Part shown: positions 36,106 through 46,042 of the stretch, one piece after another
How the letters are laid out: the number at the start of each line of letters is the position of its first letter
How positions within the stretch are numbered: position 1 is the stretch's first letter
NCBI RefSeq assembly: GCF_023284045.1
Contig: NZ_JAKIKQ010000007.1
Span: 62,001-126,000, forward strand
DNA: 64,000 nt
Direction: 5' to 3'
Source: Shewanella kaireitica
Lineage (GTDB): Bacteria; Pseudomonadota; Gammaproteobacteria; Enterobacterales; Shewanellaceae
Notes under the pieces: generated by a model
What the model was told of the DNA's origin: nothing
Databases searched by the model: none
Seen by the model: the letters and a program-made list of their open reading frames with translations, nothing else
Position numbers and translations under genes: made by a program

Positions 36106-37755
36106 TTATTTAGTATCCGTTTTTGAACCACCAGCTCCTATGCCAAAGTTTTTGTATACTGATTCACTTGCACCATCCATTGTAAATGAACCCGGGCGCT
36201 GTGATGGTGGAAAGTCTTTATAAGTCGCTAAGTGCTCTTTTACTAGCTCATTGGCTTTATAAAATACAAAGACATTATCAAGCTCCCAAGACCAATAGTT
36301 ATTCGAGTTGTGATCGGCACGCTCAAATGGATCTTGTCTTAGGTTAAAGATTTTAGGTAAACGCAACCAGGTAAACGGTTCAGCCCAAAGAGCCATCGTT
36401 TTCGCTCTTTGCTCACCGTAAACAACCTTCCAGTCAGTAGAGTGATCTTTACCACCGCCAACATAATCTGCTTGGTTATAACGAATAGCTACGATTTGTG
36501 CGTCAGCGTTATATTCAATGACCTGCTTACGAGGATCTTCTTTCGTACGACCTGCAAAATAATCATTCATGTTAAAGCCATCAAGATGGATCTTGAACTC
36601 TTTACCATTGGCTTTATAACCGCCTTTCAACAAGTCTTGCTTAATATTGCTATCACCAGCCGCTGCAGTAAGGGTCGGAAGGAAATCAAGCCCTGAAACC
36701 ATGCCATTTAGCACTCGACCACCGCTCCAATCACCGGCAGGCCAACGTACAAATGCAGGAACGCGATAAGCGCCTTCCCAGTTTGTCTCTTTCTCGCCTC
36801 GGAAAGGCGTAATAGCCCCATCTGGCCACGCATTAAAGTGAGGACCATTATCGGTACCGTACATAACGATAGTATTGTCCTTCAACTTATTATCATCAAG
36901 ATAATCAAGTAGTTCTCCTACATTTCTATCATGAGCCATCATGGCGTCATTATAGAAACCTTGTCCTGAAATACCTCTATCTTTAGGATTTATGTGAGTC
37001 TTGAAGTGCATCTTAGAAGAGTTCCACCACACAAAGAATGGTTTATGTGCAGCTTGTGCTTTGTCCATAAATTTAATGGCATGAGCGGTCACATCGTCAT
37101 CAATAGTGCGCATGCGCTCTACCGTTAGCGGTCCTGTATCCTTTACCTCACCATCAGCCTTGGCCGAAATGACGCCTCGTGGACCATATTTTTCAAGGTA
37201 CTTTGGATCTTTCGGATAGAAATCATGCTCTGGCTCTTCCATAGCATTTAAGTGGTATAAGAAACCATAAAACTCATCAAAGCCGTGGTTTGTAGGTAAG
37301 TCACGGTCGCGGTCACCAAGATGGTTTTTACCAAATTGCCCCGTCATATAGCCTTGGTTTTTAAGTGCTTCAGCGATGGTTAAATCATCATCAGCAATAC
37401 CTTGAGGCGCTCCTGGAAGGCCAACTTTTGTCATGCCTGTTCTTAATCCATCTTGGCCAGTAATAAACGCACTTCGACCAGCAGTACAAGATTGCTCGCC
37501 ATAGTAATCAGTGAATGCAACACCTTCATTGGCAATACGGTCGATGTTTGATGTCTCATACCCCATCAAGCCACGATTCCAATAGCTGATGTTCCAGGTA
37601 CCTATATCATCGCCCCACATGACTAGGATATTAGGTTTTTGATTCGATTTCGGCGCTGGAGCTTCAGCTGCAACAGCATGCATTGACGAAAATGCTGATA
37701 AGGCAAGCATCGCGGTTGAAAGTAGTGTTTTTCTACTCGGAATATTCATGTGCAT
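36106..37755 (-). CDS. Periplasmic sulfatase, Cys-type
   Basis: 549 residues with a signal peptide (about 1-30, ending AVAAEA). Alkaline-phosphatase-like fold. The metal-binding start is WGDDIGTWN (about 47-55), and the sulfatase signature is Cys90 in SCTAGRSAFITGQ, the residue to become formylglycine. FGKNHLGD supplies the Lys and His, and YGTDNGPH the second metal Asp/Asn pair. It hydrolyses a sulfate ester in the periplasm. Substrate not known (algal polysaccharide, aryl or sterol sulfate are all possible). First gene of a minus-strand series with its maturase. Confidence 0.94.
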   Translation of the reverse strand: MHMNIPSRKTLLSTAMLALSAFSSMHAVAAEAPAPKSNQKPNILVMWGDDIGTWNISYWNRGLMGYETSNIDRIANEGVAFTDYYGEQSCTAGRSAFITGQDGLRTGMTKVGLPGAPQGIADDDLTIAEALKNQGYMTGQFGKNHLGDRDRDLPTNHGFDEFYGFLYHLNAMEEPEHDFYPKDPKYLEKYGPRGVISAKADGEVKDTGPLTVERMRTIDDDVTAHAIKFMDKAQAAHKPFFVWWNSSKMHFKTHINPKDRGISGQGFYNDAMMAHDRNVGELLDYLDDNKLKDNTIVMYGTDNGPHFNAWPDGAITPFRGEKETNWEGAYRVPAFVRWPAGDWSGGRVLNGMVSGLDFLPTLTAAAGDSNIKQDLLKGGYKANGKEFKIHLDGFNMNDYFAGRTKEDPRKQVIEYNADAQIVAIRYNQADYVGGGKDHSTDWKVVYGEQRAKTMALWAEPFTWLRLPKIFNLRQDPFERADHNSNNYWSWELDNVFVFYKANELVKEHLATYKDFPPSQRPGSFTMDGASESVYKNFGIGAGGSKTDTK

Positions 37756-38333
37756 CTCTCTCTATTAACTTAAGTGAACACTCGATGCCTTACTCTTACG
37801 CAAATTGGCAGTAATGTTTGTATATAAACTTACTGTCGGCATCTCGATGTTCTATTTATTGTGGAGTCAACTAAAAAACAAATCACTCCAAATTCAATTC
37901 GAGGTGGATATTAATGTAAATATTTAGAAGAAAAAAACACTCTCGGTTAATAGTGAATTTAGTTTCATTCAGCTAAACAAATGTTCAATAAACAATAGAG
38001 AATAAAATAGTTAATTAACTCACATTTAATTCACATTTAAATATGGTTCAATTGATTAACCAACAAACTGGCATTAGGCTTATACCCTGCAAACAACCTT
38101 CTAGAAATTGTTATAAGGTTATTTAATAAATGCAAAGAAAAAATATTCAGTAAGTGATTAACTAAATTTAGTTGAACAACATGAACCACCTTAGTGCTCA
38201 CGTAAGTGCTTAAATCATTAGATAAGTTAATTTTATTACTGAGTGATTTACACCTTAGAAATATAGATTAAAACATACCCTCACTGTTTGATAGGCATTT
38301 TTAATTATATAAACACAAGATAGAGATATTTAC
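37756..38333. other. Divergent intergenic region, 578 bp
   Basis: Strongly AT-rich promoter region between the sulfatase series and the MoxR operon. No ORF with a ribosome binding site, and no repeat shared with the rest of the window. AGATAGAGAT precedes the MoxR ATG. The length suggests room for both promoters and a shared regulator. Confidence 0.5.
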
Positions 38334-39296
38334 ATGTCGAAATTATCATTATCCGATTCGCTACAGCAATTGTCTTTAGCATTAAGCAGACAAGTAGTTG
38401 GGCAGCAACATGTCGTCGATGCACTTATTATAGCTTTAGTTGCCGAAGGGCATGTATTACTTGAGGGGCTGCCAGGAACCGCAAAAACCCGTTCTGTAAG
38501 AGCATTGTCAAATTGTTTGGATGCTTCACTCGGACGCGTACAATTCACACCCGATTTAATGCCAAGTGATGTAATAGGCTATGAAACACTTGATAGTTCT
38601 GAAACAATGGTATTTAAAGAAGGCCCTGTTTTCACTAATATTTTACTTGCTGACGAGATTAATCGTGCCCCGCCAAAAGTACAATCCTCTTTACTCGAAG
38701 CCATGGAAGAGCGTCAAGTTACAGTCGGCGGAAAAACACATCCACTTCCCGAATTATTTATGGTGCTCGCCACACAAAACCCTATAGAACAAGAAGGGAC
38801 TTACCCTTTGCCTGAAGCCCAGTTAGATCGGTTCTTAATGAAGATTACCGTCGATTACCCAATTAGAGAAGCTGAACTAGATATTTTACGCTTAGTAAAG
38901 AGTGAAGCCCTCCAACAAAAACCGAACTTTTCAATTGAACAATCTTTGCTGCTACAAGCCCGTGAAGCGATTTTAAACGTTTCTACCTCTGACAGTCTTG
39001 AACAGTACATAGTCGATATTGTGATGACGACTCGTTTCCCACAACAATTTAAAGACAGTGAGCTAAAAAATTGGATTCAAGTTGGCGCAAGCCCAAGAGC
39101 AACAATCGCATTGGAAAAATGCGCTCGCACACATGCATTTATTAAAGGCAAAGATTATGTCGATCCTGACGATGTAAGGGCTGTCGTCAATAGTGTCTTG
39201 GGGCACCGACTTATCTTAAGTTATGACGCTATTGCAGATGGTATATCAGCAAAGGATGTCGTTACTGAGATCATCAAGCGTGTTCCCGTCGCCTAA
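38334..39296 (+). CDS. MoxR-family AAA+ ATPase
   Basis: 320 residues. Walker A is EGLPGTAKTRSVRAL, Walker B LLADEINRAPPKVQSSLLEAMEERQVT, sensor 1 VLATQNPIEQEGTYPLPEAQLDRF, followed by the helical lid. MoxR ATPases act with vWA proteins as metal-insertion or maturation chaperones. First gene of a tightly packed six-gene operon. Confidence 0.95.
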   Translation: MSKLSLSDSLQQLSLALSRQVVGQQHVVDALIIALVAEGHVLLEGLPGTAKTRSVRALSNCLDASLGRVQFTPDLMPSDVIGYETLDSSETMVFKEGPVFTNILLADEINRAPPKVQSSLLEAMEERQVTVGGKTHPLPELFMVLATQNPIEQEGTYPLPEAQLDRFLMKITVDYPIREAELDILRLVKSEALQQKPNFSIEQSLLLQAREAILNVSTSDSLEQYIVDIVMTTRFPQQFKDSELKNWIQVGASPRATIALEKCARTHAFIKGKDYVDPDDVRAVVNSVLGHRLILSYDAIADGISAKDVVTEIIKRVPVA

Positions 39297-39312
39297 ACGT
39301 TGAGATAGTTCC

Positions 39313-40230
39313 ATGGATAATCGACTTTTTGTAGATCAAAAGCATTTGATTCTGTTACGCAAGATAGTAAAAAAAATGTCGTTGTGCACAACCTTCAAGC
39401 CCTCAGGCATATTAGCCGGGCGCAATCGTTCTAAATTGCGTGGTCAAGGACTCGATTTTGAAGAACTGCGCTCATATCGCGCTGGCGATAGCTTGAAAGA
39501 TATTGACTGGAAGGCCTCCTCTCGCAGTGACAAAAAATTGGTGCGGGTTTTTACTGAAGAAACAGACAGACCCGCGATAATTTTATGTGACCAGCGCTCA
39601 ACGATGCTATTTGGCAGTCAGGTTTATACTAAATCTGTTATTGCAGCCGAAATAGCAGCACTTATGGCATGGCTACTATTGGAGCGAGGTGATCGTGTTG
39701 GTGGTTTAATCATTGAAGATCAACAAGTCAGAGTGCAAATGCCCAATCGAAGCTCTATCGGTATATTAAGCTACTTAAATCAACTAGCCACGGCTAACAA
39801 ACAGCTAAAGAACTTTACTGCACCGCTAAAGCCTACTCCATCAATCACTAAACAGTTAACAGACGCTAGTGTGCTTTTGGGACGCAGCGGAACATTAGTG
39901 GTAATCACAGACGGAGAGGGACTTACTACGACGGACGTTGCTTTTATAAAGCAGCTTGCCGTTAAACACAATATTATAATGCTGCTCGTCAATGATGAGC
40001 TTGAGCTAGATTACCGCCGTGCTGAAGGCTTGGCTATTTCAGATGGTAATCTACAGTATGAACTGACTAACAATGCTGTAGACGCTGATAAGTTTCAACA
40101 AGATAGTGCAAAGCGCATATGCAACTTACGCCAAGCACTGCGGGCAACGCAGCTACCTTTCGGCACATTAAACACCATTGAACCATCCCAAAAACAGTTG
40201 ACGACTTTATTGATGGGCGGTAGAAAATGA
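39313..40230 (+). CDS. DUF58 protein of the MoxR operon
   Basis: 305 residues. The DUF58 signature SYRAGDSLKDIDWKASSRSDKKLVRVFTEE is at about 56-85. The remainder has a vWA-like fold (AIILCDQRSTMLFG, LLGRSGTLVVITDGEG). Soluble. Typical partner of MoxR; overlaps the next gene by four bases (ATGA). Confidence 0.93.
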   Translation: MDNRLFVDQKHLILLRKIVKKMSLCTTFKPSGILAGRNRSKLRGQGLDFEELRSYRAGDSLKDIDWKASSRSDKKLVRVFTEETDRPAIILCDQRSTMLFGSQVYTKSVIAAEIAALMAWLLLERGDRVGGLIIEDQQVRVQMPNRSSIGILSYLNQLATANKQLKNFTAPLKPTPSITKQLTDASVLLGRSGTLVVITDGEGLTTTDVAFIKQLAVKHNIIMLLVNDELELDYRRAEGLAISDGNLQYELTNNAVDADKFQQDSAKRICNLRQALRATQLPFGTLNTIEPSQKQLTTLLMGGRK

Positions 40231-40742
40231 GCTGGTTTTCAATCCCAAAGCCTGAAAACTTCGGTAATTATATGCTTACTGACTTTCAGCCCATGATAAT
40301 GCCACACCCTGTGTCATTATTACCTCAAACGCCCGTAGCAAAAATGATTGTAATGCTATTTATTCTATTGAGCCTATATGTTGTCTACCGTTGCTACCGT
40401 AATTGGAAATTAAATGCCTATCGACGTGATGCCCTCAAAGACCTAAAACGCTACGGAAAAACCAGTAACGAACTGATGATTGCCTCAATACCTTTAGTGT
40501 TAAAGCACACTGCAATGCATGCATACCCAGATCAAGCGATCGCTAGCTTAATGGGGGACGATTGGGCAACATTTTTAAATCAGCAAGTTTGCAAAAATCA
40601 GTTTGATACACACTTAGCCAGCCAACTCATTAAAGTGAGTTTCCAATCAGAAGGAGCTTGGAAGCACGATAAGGTAAGCAATCAAGCCTTACTCAACACT
40701 GCGCTCTACTGGATTAAACATCATCAGCAGGCAAAAAAATGA
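40227..40742 (+). CDS. DUF4381 membrane protein
   Basis: 171 residues. One membrane segment (about 34-53, AKMIVMLFILLSLYVVYRCYR) follows a short Pro-rich N-terminus (MLTDFQPMIMPHPVSLLPQTP). The cytoplasmic tail contains the family pattern LVLKHTAMHAYP and LMGDDWATFLNQQ. Known companion of MoxR/vWA operons; overlaps both neighbours by four bases. Confidence 0.9.
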   Translation: MSWFSIPKPENFGNYMLTDFQPMIMPHPVSLLPQTPVAKMIVMLFILLSLYVVYRCYRNWKLNAYRRDALKDLKRYGKTSNELMIASIPLVLKHTAMHAYPDQAIASLMGDDWATFLNQQVCKNQFDTHLASQLIKVSFQSEGAWKHDKVSNQALLNTALYWIKHHQQAKK

Positions 40743-41734
40743 TCACTTTATTAAACCCCTACTGGTTATTCATATTACCTTTGCCTTTAGCTGTTTACTT
40801 TATGGCTCCTGCGTTTAAAGTAAGTGAGCGCGCCATACGAGTTCCCTTCTTTGCCCGTCTGTTAAGGGTTACAGGAAAGAAAGCCCACCAAGCTAGCAGA
40901 GTTATGCAGCCAATACGTATGCAAAAAATTGCGCTAGTGGTTACATGGGCAATCTTGGTGCTATGTTTAGCTCAACCAGCCATAATAGGGAAATCTTTCG
41001 AGATACAGAAAACAGCGCGTGATCTGATGGTCGCTGTCGACTTATCTAAATCAATGAACACCGCAGATTTCCCAAGTGAAAATGCTTCAAAAATTAAACG
41101 CTGGGATGCTCTGGAAAGTCTGCTAACTAGATTTTCGGCTCAGCGAAAAGGCGATCGACTAGGGCTAATCGCTTTCGGTTCTGGTGCTTACGTCCAGGTG
41201 CCGTTCACCGCAGATATTGCGACATGGCAATTGATGTTAACTGGATTAACTACTGACATTGCTGGCCCAGCAACGGCAATTGGAGATGCTATTGGGCTTA
41301 GCTTACGTACATTCGACAAATCAACATCGAAACAAAAAGTACTATTACTGGTCACTGATGGCGCAGATACCGCCAGTAGCTTACCGCCGATAGAAGCCGC
41401 TAAAGTTGCCAAAGCTAAAGGGGTACAGATTTATACCATCGCAATAGGCGACCCTAAAACGCAAGCCAAAGATGAAAGAGTCGATATAAAAACGCTCCAA
41501 TTGGTCTCTAGCTTAACCGGCGGTCATTCATTTATAGCTGCGAGTAAAGGCGCGTTAGAGCAAGTATTAGATGAAGTTAATCAAATTGCTCCAAGCCAAT
41601 TTAGTAGTCAAACCTACCAACCAACAACATTACTCTATCCGCACTTACTAATAGGGTTAGTATCATTCTACTTTTGTATGTGGACAGTGTTGTCGGTGCT
41701 AGAAGTTAAACAGAGGAGGCACAGGCATGTTTGA
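40739..41734 (+). CDS. vWA-domain membrane protein (BatA-like)
   Basis: 331 residues. There is a membrane segment near the N-terminus (about 5-22), another about 65-83, a vWA domain about 95-275 and a C-terminal membrane helix (about 300-320). The MIDAS motif is DLSKSMN, with TDGADT as the distal metal residues. Overlaps the next gene by eight bases. Predicted to present the vWA domain for the MoxR ATPase; localisation inferred. Confidence 0.92.
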   Translation: MITLLNPYWLFILPLPLAVYFMAPAFKVSERAIRVPFFARLLRVTGKKAHQASRVMQPIRMQKIALVVTWAILVLCLAQPAIIGKSFEIQKTARDLMVAVDLSKSMNTADFPSENASKIKRWDALESLLTRFSAQRKGDRLGLIAFGSGAYVQVPFTADIATWQLMLTGLTTDIAGPATAIGDAIGLSLRTFDKSTSKQKVLLLVTDGADTASSLPPIEAAKVAKAKGVQIYTIAIGDPKTQAKDERVDIKTLQLVSSLTGGHSFIAASKGALEQVLDEVNQIAPSQFSSQTYQPTTLLYPHLLIGLVSFYFCMWTVLSVLEVKQRRHRHV

Positions 41735-43271
41735 TTCAATTGCTACTGACTTTCACTTTCTTTCGCCACAGTTTCTTTGGCTATTAATGCCTATAGCCGC
41801 ACTAGTTATCTATCGCGTCGCAAGAGATCGCCTTAAGAACAAAGCTTTCAGTCGCACTGCGATCGCTCCTCATTTAATGGCGTTACTGATTACAAAAAGT
41901 AATAGTACTAAAAACACTGGGCCATTATTAGCGGTCACAATGATATTAGTTCTTATCGTCATTGCGTTAGCACAACCTGTTTGGCAGCATAAAAACGCCG
42001 AAACTGATCATACTTCACCGCTTATTATCGTGATGGATCAATCGCTATCGATGAAGCAAAAAGATGTTTCACCGAATCGTAACTTACGAGCTCAGTTTTT
42101 GATTAACCGACTGTTCACTCATGGGGTTAATCGCCCTATTAGCATTGTAGCGGTTAGCGGTAGCACACATATTTTATTACCCCCAACTAACGATGTAGAG
42201 TTGGCCTCACTGTATCTATCATATTTAAGCCCTGAATTGATGCCTACTGAAGGTGGAGATGCCGCACAACTGGCAAAACGAATAAAATCAACTCCTTCTT
42301 TGAACAAGCAAGGCACTGGGTTGGTATTAGTGACAGACGGGTTACAAACAGGAGTGAGTTCTCTAAAGAAACTATTGGCCGACAATCACATTAGCAGCGT
42401 AGCTTTGGCATTTACCGAAATGGGTAAACAAACTGCAGACGAACTAGGCATCCCTGTCATTCAAGCAGATCGACTGCCAAGTAATAGCATGGCTTTAATC
42501 AATACCGTAGCTAACATGCCCCTACAAGCCAATAGTGATGATAACAATTGGCAGGATGAGTCTTTCTATCTTCTGTTAGCCACGGCCTCATTAATACTGT
42601 TGTGGTTTAGAAAAGGTTGGACCCTTAATTGGAGTTTTATGTTACTTTTCTGCCTATTGACTCCCGTTCAACATGCCAAAGCCTCTCCAATAGATTGGCT
42701 ATTAACCAAAGATCAGCAAGCTATGATCTATGTCTATAATGGCAATTATCAACAAGCTAAGGCCCTTTTTGACGATACTCATTGGAAAGCAATGTCATGC
42801 TATTACACTGAGGATTTTAAATGTGCGCAAAATGAGTTTTCTAAAATTGGCGATGTTGACTCCATTTTTAACATGGCTGACGCAGCATCCCAAGACGGCC
42901 GCTACAAAACAGCTCGAGAGCTCTATAAAGGGCTTCTCACCTTACAACCTAAATACCCTGGAGCGCAGCATAACTTAGCGATTGTTGAGGAGATAATTAG
43001 CAAAATAAACGGTTTAAGCGAATCATATCAGAGCACTAATCCGCCCTCTAAAAATGGCAAGCCACCTCCTAAGGATGCCAATGAGATCGCCGATGGTAGC
43101 AAGAAAAAAGTCATAGGAGAGTTGCCTAAATCCACCTTAAAAGCCGCTGACATTCTAAAAAGTAGCGCCGCGACAGAGCAATGGCTTCGGGATATAAGCC
43201 GAGATCCGCGTCAGTTTATTCGGCTCAAATTTTTATCGGAATTCAATCGAGATAACGAGGACATGCAATGA
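41727..43271 (+). CDS. vWA-TPR membrane protein (BatB/BatC-like fusion)
   Basis: 514 residues. N-terminal membrane segments (about 15-30, 67-86), a vWA domain (about 90-265) with MIDAS DQSLSM and VTDG, a membrane helix near 278-310, then TPRs (WLLTKDQQAMIYVYNGNYQQAKALF, FNMADAASQDGRYKTARELYKGL). The tail is Lys/Pro-rich. It combines what are separate BatB and BatC proteins in Bacteroides. Confidence 0.9.
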   Translation: MFDSIATDFHFLSPQFLWLLMPIAALVIYRVARDRLKNKAFSRTAIAPHLMALLITKSNSTKNTGPLLAVTMILVLIVIALAQPVWQHKNAETDHTSPLIIVMDQSLSMKQKDVSPNRNLRAQFLINRLFTHGVNRPISIVAVSGSTHILLPPTNDVELASLYLSYLSPELMPTEGGDAAQLAKRIKSTPSLNKQGTGLVLVTDGLQTGVSSLKKLLADNHISSVALAFTEMGKQTADELGIPVIQADRLPSNSMALINTVANMPLQANSDDNNWQDESFYLLLATASLILLWFRKGWTLNWSFMLLFCLLTPVQHAKASPIDWLLTKDQQAMIYVYNGNYQQAKALFDDTHWKAMSCYYTEDFKCAQNEFSKIGDVDSIFNMADAASQDGRYKTARELYKGLLTLQPKYPGAQHNLAIVEEIISKINGLSESYQSTNPPSKNGKPPPKDANEIADGSKKKVIGELPKSTLKAADILKSSAATEQWLRDISRDPRQFIRLKFLSEFNRDNEDMQ

Positions 43272-44536
43272 ATATTTCATCATTATCTCAATACGTTATA
43301 AAAGTTATTTCGAACAAACAGGGACATTACTGGGTAAGATTACCTTACTGCTTAGCAGTGATCTTGATACTAATTTTCGTATCTAACGTCGCTTTAGCTG
43401 CTGAGACTCCAATAGATAAAGCGAAAGCATTAGTCGTAAAACTTAGCGTTGATAACAGCAAAGTTGCACCAGGACAACAAGTGAATGTTAATTTACTAAT
43501 TGCCACACCAAGTTACTTTGTCGATAGCGCTGAATTTAACTTACCTGTGGTTGATAACGCCTTAGTGGTTAATGAATCAACCTATCGCGCAAGTGGTAGT
43601 ACGATGATCGACGGGAAAAGATATAGCAGCCAGCGGTGGAGTTTTCAAATCTATCCCAATCAGCCTGGGGTTTATTCAATTCCACCGATGCGAGTTACAG
43701 CATTTGTAGCCGATGATGAAGGTAAGCCTGTTGCTGTTACAAAGAAAATTCAGGGGTTTGTATTAGTAGCGATGCAACCTTCGGCGATGGGAAATAGCAA
43801 GCATTACTTGGTTTCAAACGATTTGAAAATTAGTGATGACTGGTCTATTTCAAATAGTGACAAAAAGTTTAATGATTATGATTCAACCAATAATAAAATA
43901 CAGCTAAGCGCAGGTGATATTATTGAAAGAACACTACAGATAAAAGCCAGTAAGACCTCACGGTTAACCATCCCCTCCACCCAGTTCATTGTGCCTGCAG
44001 GAGTTAGCCTTATGCTTTCAGAGCCTGAGCTAGAGTCTCATTATAATAGAGGCAATAGTTACGCGACTATTTCACAGCATATTAGCTACTCTATTGACGA
44101 ACCGGGACAATATAATCTAGGCGGTGAAATGATAAACTGGTGGGATCCAGTAAAAAAAATCAAACAACAACAAATACTTGTTGGCAAGCAGATCGATGCG
44201 GGAGGGATCCCTTGGCAACGCATTTTGCTAGTCTTAGCTGTGGTTATGTTAGTGGCAATCATCTTTTTCTTGTATAAATATTGGCAGCCTACACTCTACA
44301 GTTATAAACGACATCTACTAACACTGATCAACGGCAGCAGAGCCAAACAGATCTCGCTGTATTATCAACAGCTAGATAGCAACTCCAAACAGCCACAGGC
44401 TCAGTTACGTGATCTCAATGGTAAGCCATTAGAAACAGCCAATGAGATGTTAAAAGCCGTATACGGATGCGTAAAGCCTTGGCCTAATATAAGTCGCCGA
44501 ATTAGACTCTATTGGCAATGTAGTAAAAGAAAGTAG
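43268..44536 (+). CDS. BatD-like periplasmic/membrane protein
   Basis: 422 residues. A hydrophobic segment at about 20-42 probably serves as a signal anchor, followed by immunoglobulin-like beta repeats (VDNSKVAPGQQVNVNLLIATPS, RWSFQIYPNQPGVYSIPPMRV) and a C-terminal membrane helix (about 315-337, ILLVLAVVMLVAIIFFLYKYW). This matches BatD (oxygen tolerance) architecture. Last gene of the operon, overlapping its predecessor by four bases. Confidence 0.88.
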   Translation: MNISSLSQYVIKVISNKQGHYWVRLPYCLAVILILIFVSNVALAAETPIDKAKALVVKLSVDNSKVAPGQQVNVNLLIATPSYFVDSAEFNLPVVDNALVVNESTYRASGSTMIDGKRYSSQRWSFQIYPNQPGVYSIPPMRVTAFVADDEGKPVAVTKKIQGFVLVAMQPSAMGNSKHYLVSNDLKISDDWSISNSDKKFNDYDSTNNKIQLSAGDIIERTLQIKASKTSRLTIPSTQFIVPAGVSLMLSEPELESHYNRGNSYATISQHISYSIDEPGQYNLGGEMINWWDPVKKIKQQQILVGKQIDAGGIPWQRILLVLAVVMLVAIIFFLYKYWQPTLYSYKRHLLTLINGSRAKQISLYYQQLDSNSKQPQAQLRDLNGKPLETANEMLKAVYGCVKPWPNISRRIRLYWQCSKRK

Positions 44537-44663
44537 AAACATTCCCGATAATTTGTAAACTGAAACATAAACGTTTTACTCGAGTGACTATTTATTACAC
44601 ATTTAAAATGTAGCTATAAACACTCATTTCTAATTTAAGCCTTAGACTCAAGTACTAATTACA

Positions 44664-44693
44664 AAAAACGCAGCTAATATAGCTGCGTTTTTA
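44664..44693 (+). terminator. Terminator after the Bat operon (copy of the nqrF terminator)
   Basis: AAAAACGCAGCTA / TAGCTGCGTTTTT hairpin with A and T tracts on each side. Nearly identical hairpins occur at 44886-44914 and 46332-46359 as part of the duplicated nqrF tail. Confidence 0.85.
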
Positions 44694-44710
44694 TCATTCA
44701 AGTTTCGAAA

Positions 44711-44812
44711 CTAGTCACCGAAATCATCAACTAGAATGTTTTCAGGCTCAACACCTAAGCTTTCTAGCAAGTTAATCACTGAAGAGTTCATCATTATTGT
44801 AGGGGCAGACAT
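44711..44812 (-). pseudogene. nqrF 3'-end fragment, distal copy
   Basis: Minus-strand frame from an ATG to [23 protein letters not shown] followed by the same terminal residues as NqrF (IL-DDFGD). Cys and Gly of NqrF MCGPP are changed to Ser and Ala, and a Met is duplicated. No promoter or Shine-Dalgarno, so probably silent. Confidence 0.85.
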
Positions 44813-44885
44813 GCTTGATTACACAGCGCTTCTTTTTTTAGAGCCTGACTATAGACCCACACTTTGTGCTCAAGCTTTAGATACA

Positions 44886-44914
44886 AAAAACGCAGCTACT
44901 ATAGCTGCGGTTTT
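44886..44914 (-). terminator. Terminator-like hairpin of the proximal nqrF tail copy
   Basis: AACGCAGCTA / TAGCTGCG stem, with one mismatch relative to the functional nqrF terminator, located as at the end of nqrF. Confidence 0.7.
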
Positions 44915-44932
44915 ATCATTAAAGCTTCGAAA

Positions 44933-45034
44933 CTAGTCACCGAAATCATCAAGCAGAATGTTTTCAGGCACAACACCTAAGCTTTCTAGCAAGTTCATCA
45001 CTGAAGAGTTCATCATTATTGTAGGGCCACACAT
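44933..45034 (-). pseudogene. nqrF 3'-end fragment, proximal copy
   Basis: Frame [20 protein letters not shown] continuing to LLDDFGD and TAG. It shares the PTIMMNSS variant with the distal copy, while the intact gene has PPIMNSS, so the two fragments are closer to each other than to the local nqrF. Homology to nqrF stops abruptly at the codon for the Met. Confidence 0.87.
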
Positions 45035-45286
45035 GTTTGATTACGCAGCGATACTTTTTAGAAAGGAGGATAAAAGTGAAAGTAAACCGATAAAATAGAG
45101 AGGAAATTAACGAGCTAATACATTGTTGACGACTAACAGTTTGCATTAAATGTAAAAGCAATACTAGTAAACACCAGTACTGCTTTTTACCTATACCAAA
45201 GGTGTCATCAATGTATAAATCTAACAGGCTCATGTAGAGAAGAAGCTCGTTATCTTAGTTAATGACTCCTAACAATCATGAGATAA

Positions 45287-46042
45287 TTAGAAGCGCCCTA
45301 CGATACTCGCTGATAAGTTAACACCGTCTACATCAGAATCGATTGTTTTACCCGCATCGAATGTAGCGGAGAAAGTATCGGAGAACTGCCACCAATAACC
45401 GGTATTAATAGTGTACTGGCTTAGGCCGTCATCTCGATAGTTTGCCCCGACATACCAAGAATTAGTAACATACCAATTAGCGCCGACATTATATGTATCG
45501 TCAAAATCTGTATGAGACCAGCGGGCAGAAAGATCAACTCCTGCAGTCGACTCTAAGGCGATAAAACTACGAACTGCTAATCCATATTGCTCTACTGCAT
45601 TATCATCGCCATCTGAATAAAATGCAGACACAGCAGAAGAGGAATTGAAATAATAACCGACTTCTGCTCTATAACTATTGCTATCACGATTATCAACACT
45701 TGCTCTACCGTATCCGGCTGAGACAAACCAATTTGAGTCAAATACAAATGTACCATCGATATCTAATGCGTTAACATCAAAATTAGCTATATCATAATGT
45801 AAGTAATTAGCGCCAAGGTTTGATTTTTGAGCAAGAAAACCATTAAGTGCAAATGGACCATTATTTTGATCGACTGCTTCAAAATAGTATCTATACGCGA
45901 CATTCCAAACTCCATCGCTGACTTCTTCAGAATTAGTGCTGTACCTGACACTCGCTTCATTTTGAAACTCATTATCTGCCGCAAAAGTAGAAGGTGCAGC
46001 AGCACTAAGCAGCAAAGCTAATGCAATTGGTGTTTTTTTCAT
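45287..46042 (-). CDS. Putative outer-membrane beta-barrel (porin-like) protein
   Basis: 251 residues with a signal peptide (about 1-21, ending TFAAD). It then shows repeated amphipathic strands with aromatic girdles (EASVRYSTN, WNVAYRYYFE, WFVSAGYGRA, YRAEVGYYFN, VDLSARWSHTDF, WYVGANYRDD), ending with Phe (VGRF), the outer-membrane barrel signature. About 12 strands are predicted. The specific family was not recognised. It lies between the intact nqrF and its duplicated tails. Confidence 0.82.
   Translation of the reverse strand: MKKTPIALALLLSAAAPSTFAADNEFQNEASVRYSTNSEEVSDGVWNVAYRYYFEAVDQNNGPFALNGFLAQKSNLGANYLHYDIANFDVNALDIDGTFVFDSNWFVSAGYGRASVDNRDSNSYRAEVGYYFNSSSAVSAFYSDGDDNAVEQYGLAVRSFIALESTAGVDLSARWSHTDFDDTYNVGANWYVTNSWYVGANYRDDGLSQYTINTGYWWQFSDTFSATFDAGKTIDSDVDGVNLSASIVGRF

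Larger units (their letters stand above)
44647..45050 (-). repeat. Tandem duplication carrying nqrF 3' ends and terminators (period 222 bp)
   Basis: Two units, 44647-44828 and 44869-45050, align with a period of exactly 222 bases (CTCAAG, ACGCAGCTA hairpin, stop codon, ATG and AGCG all keep this spacing), separated by about 40 unrelated bases. Each contains a terminator-like hairpin and 33 codons of nqrF. The intact nqrF end lies about 1.4 kb to the right. Confidence 0.88.

Noticed and set aside
44736..44936. 66-codon plus-strand frame
   Set aside because: Antisense to the duplicated nqrF tail; an artefact of the repeat.
44964..45233. 89-codon minus-strand frame over the nqrF fragment
   Set aside because: It reads the nqrF tail out of frame and has no start signals.
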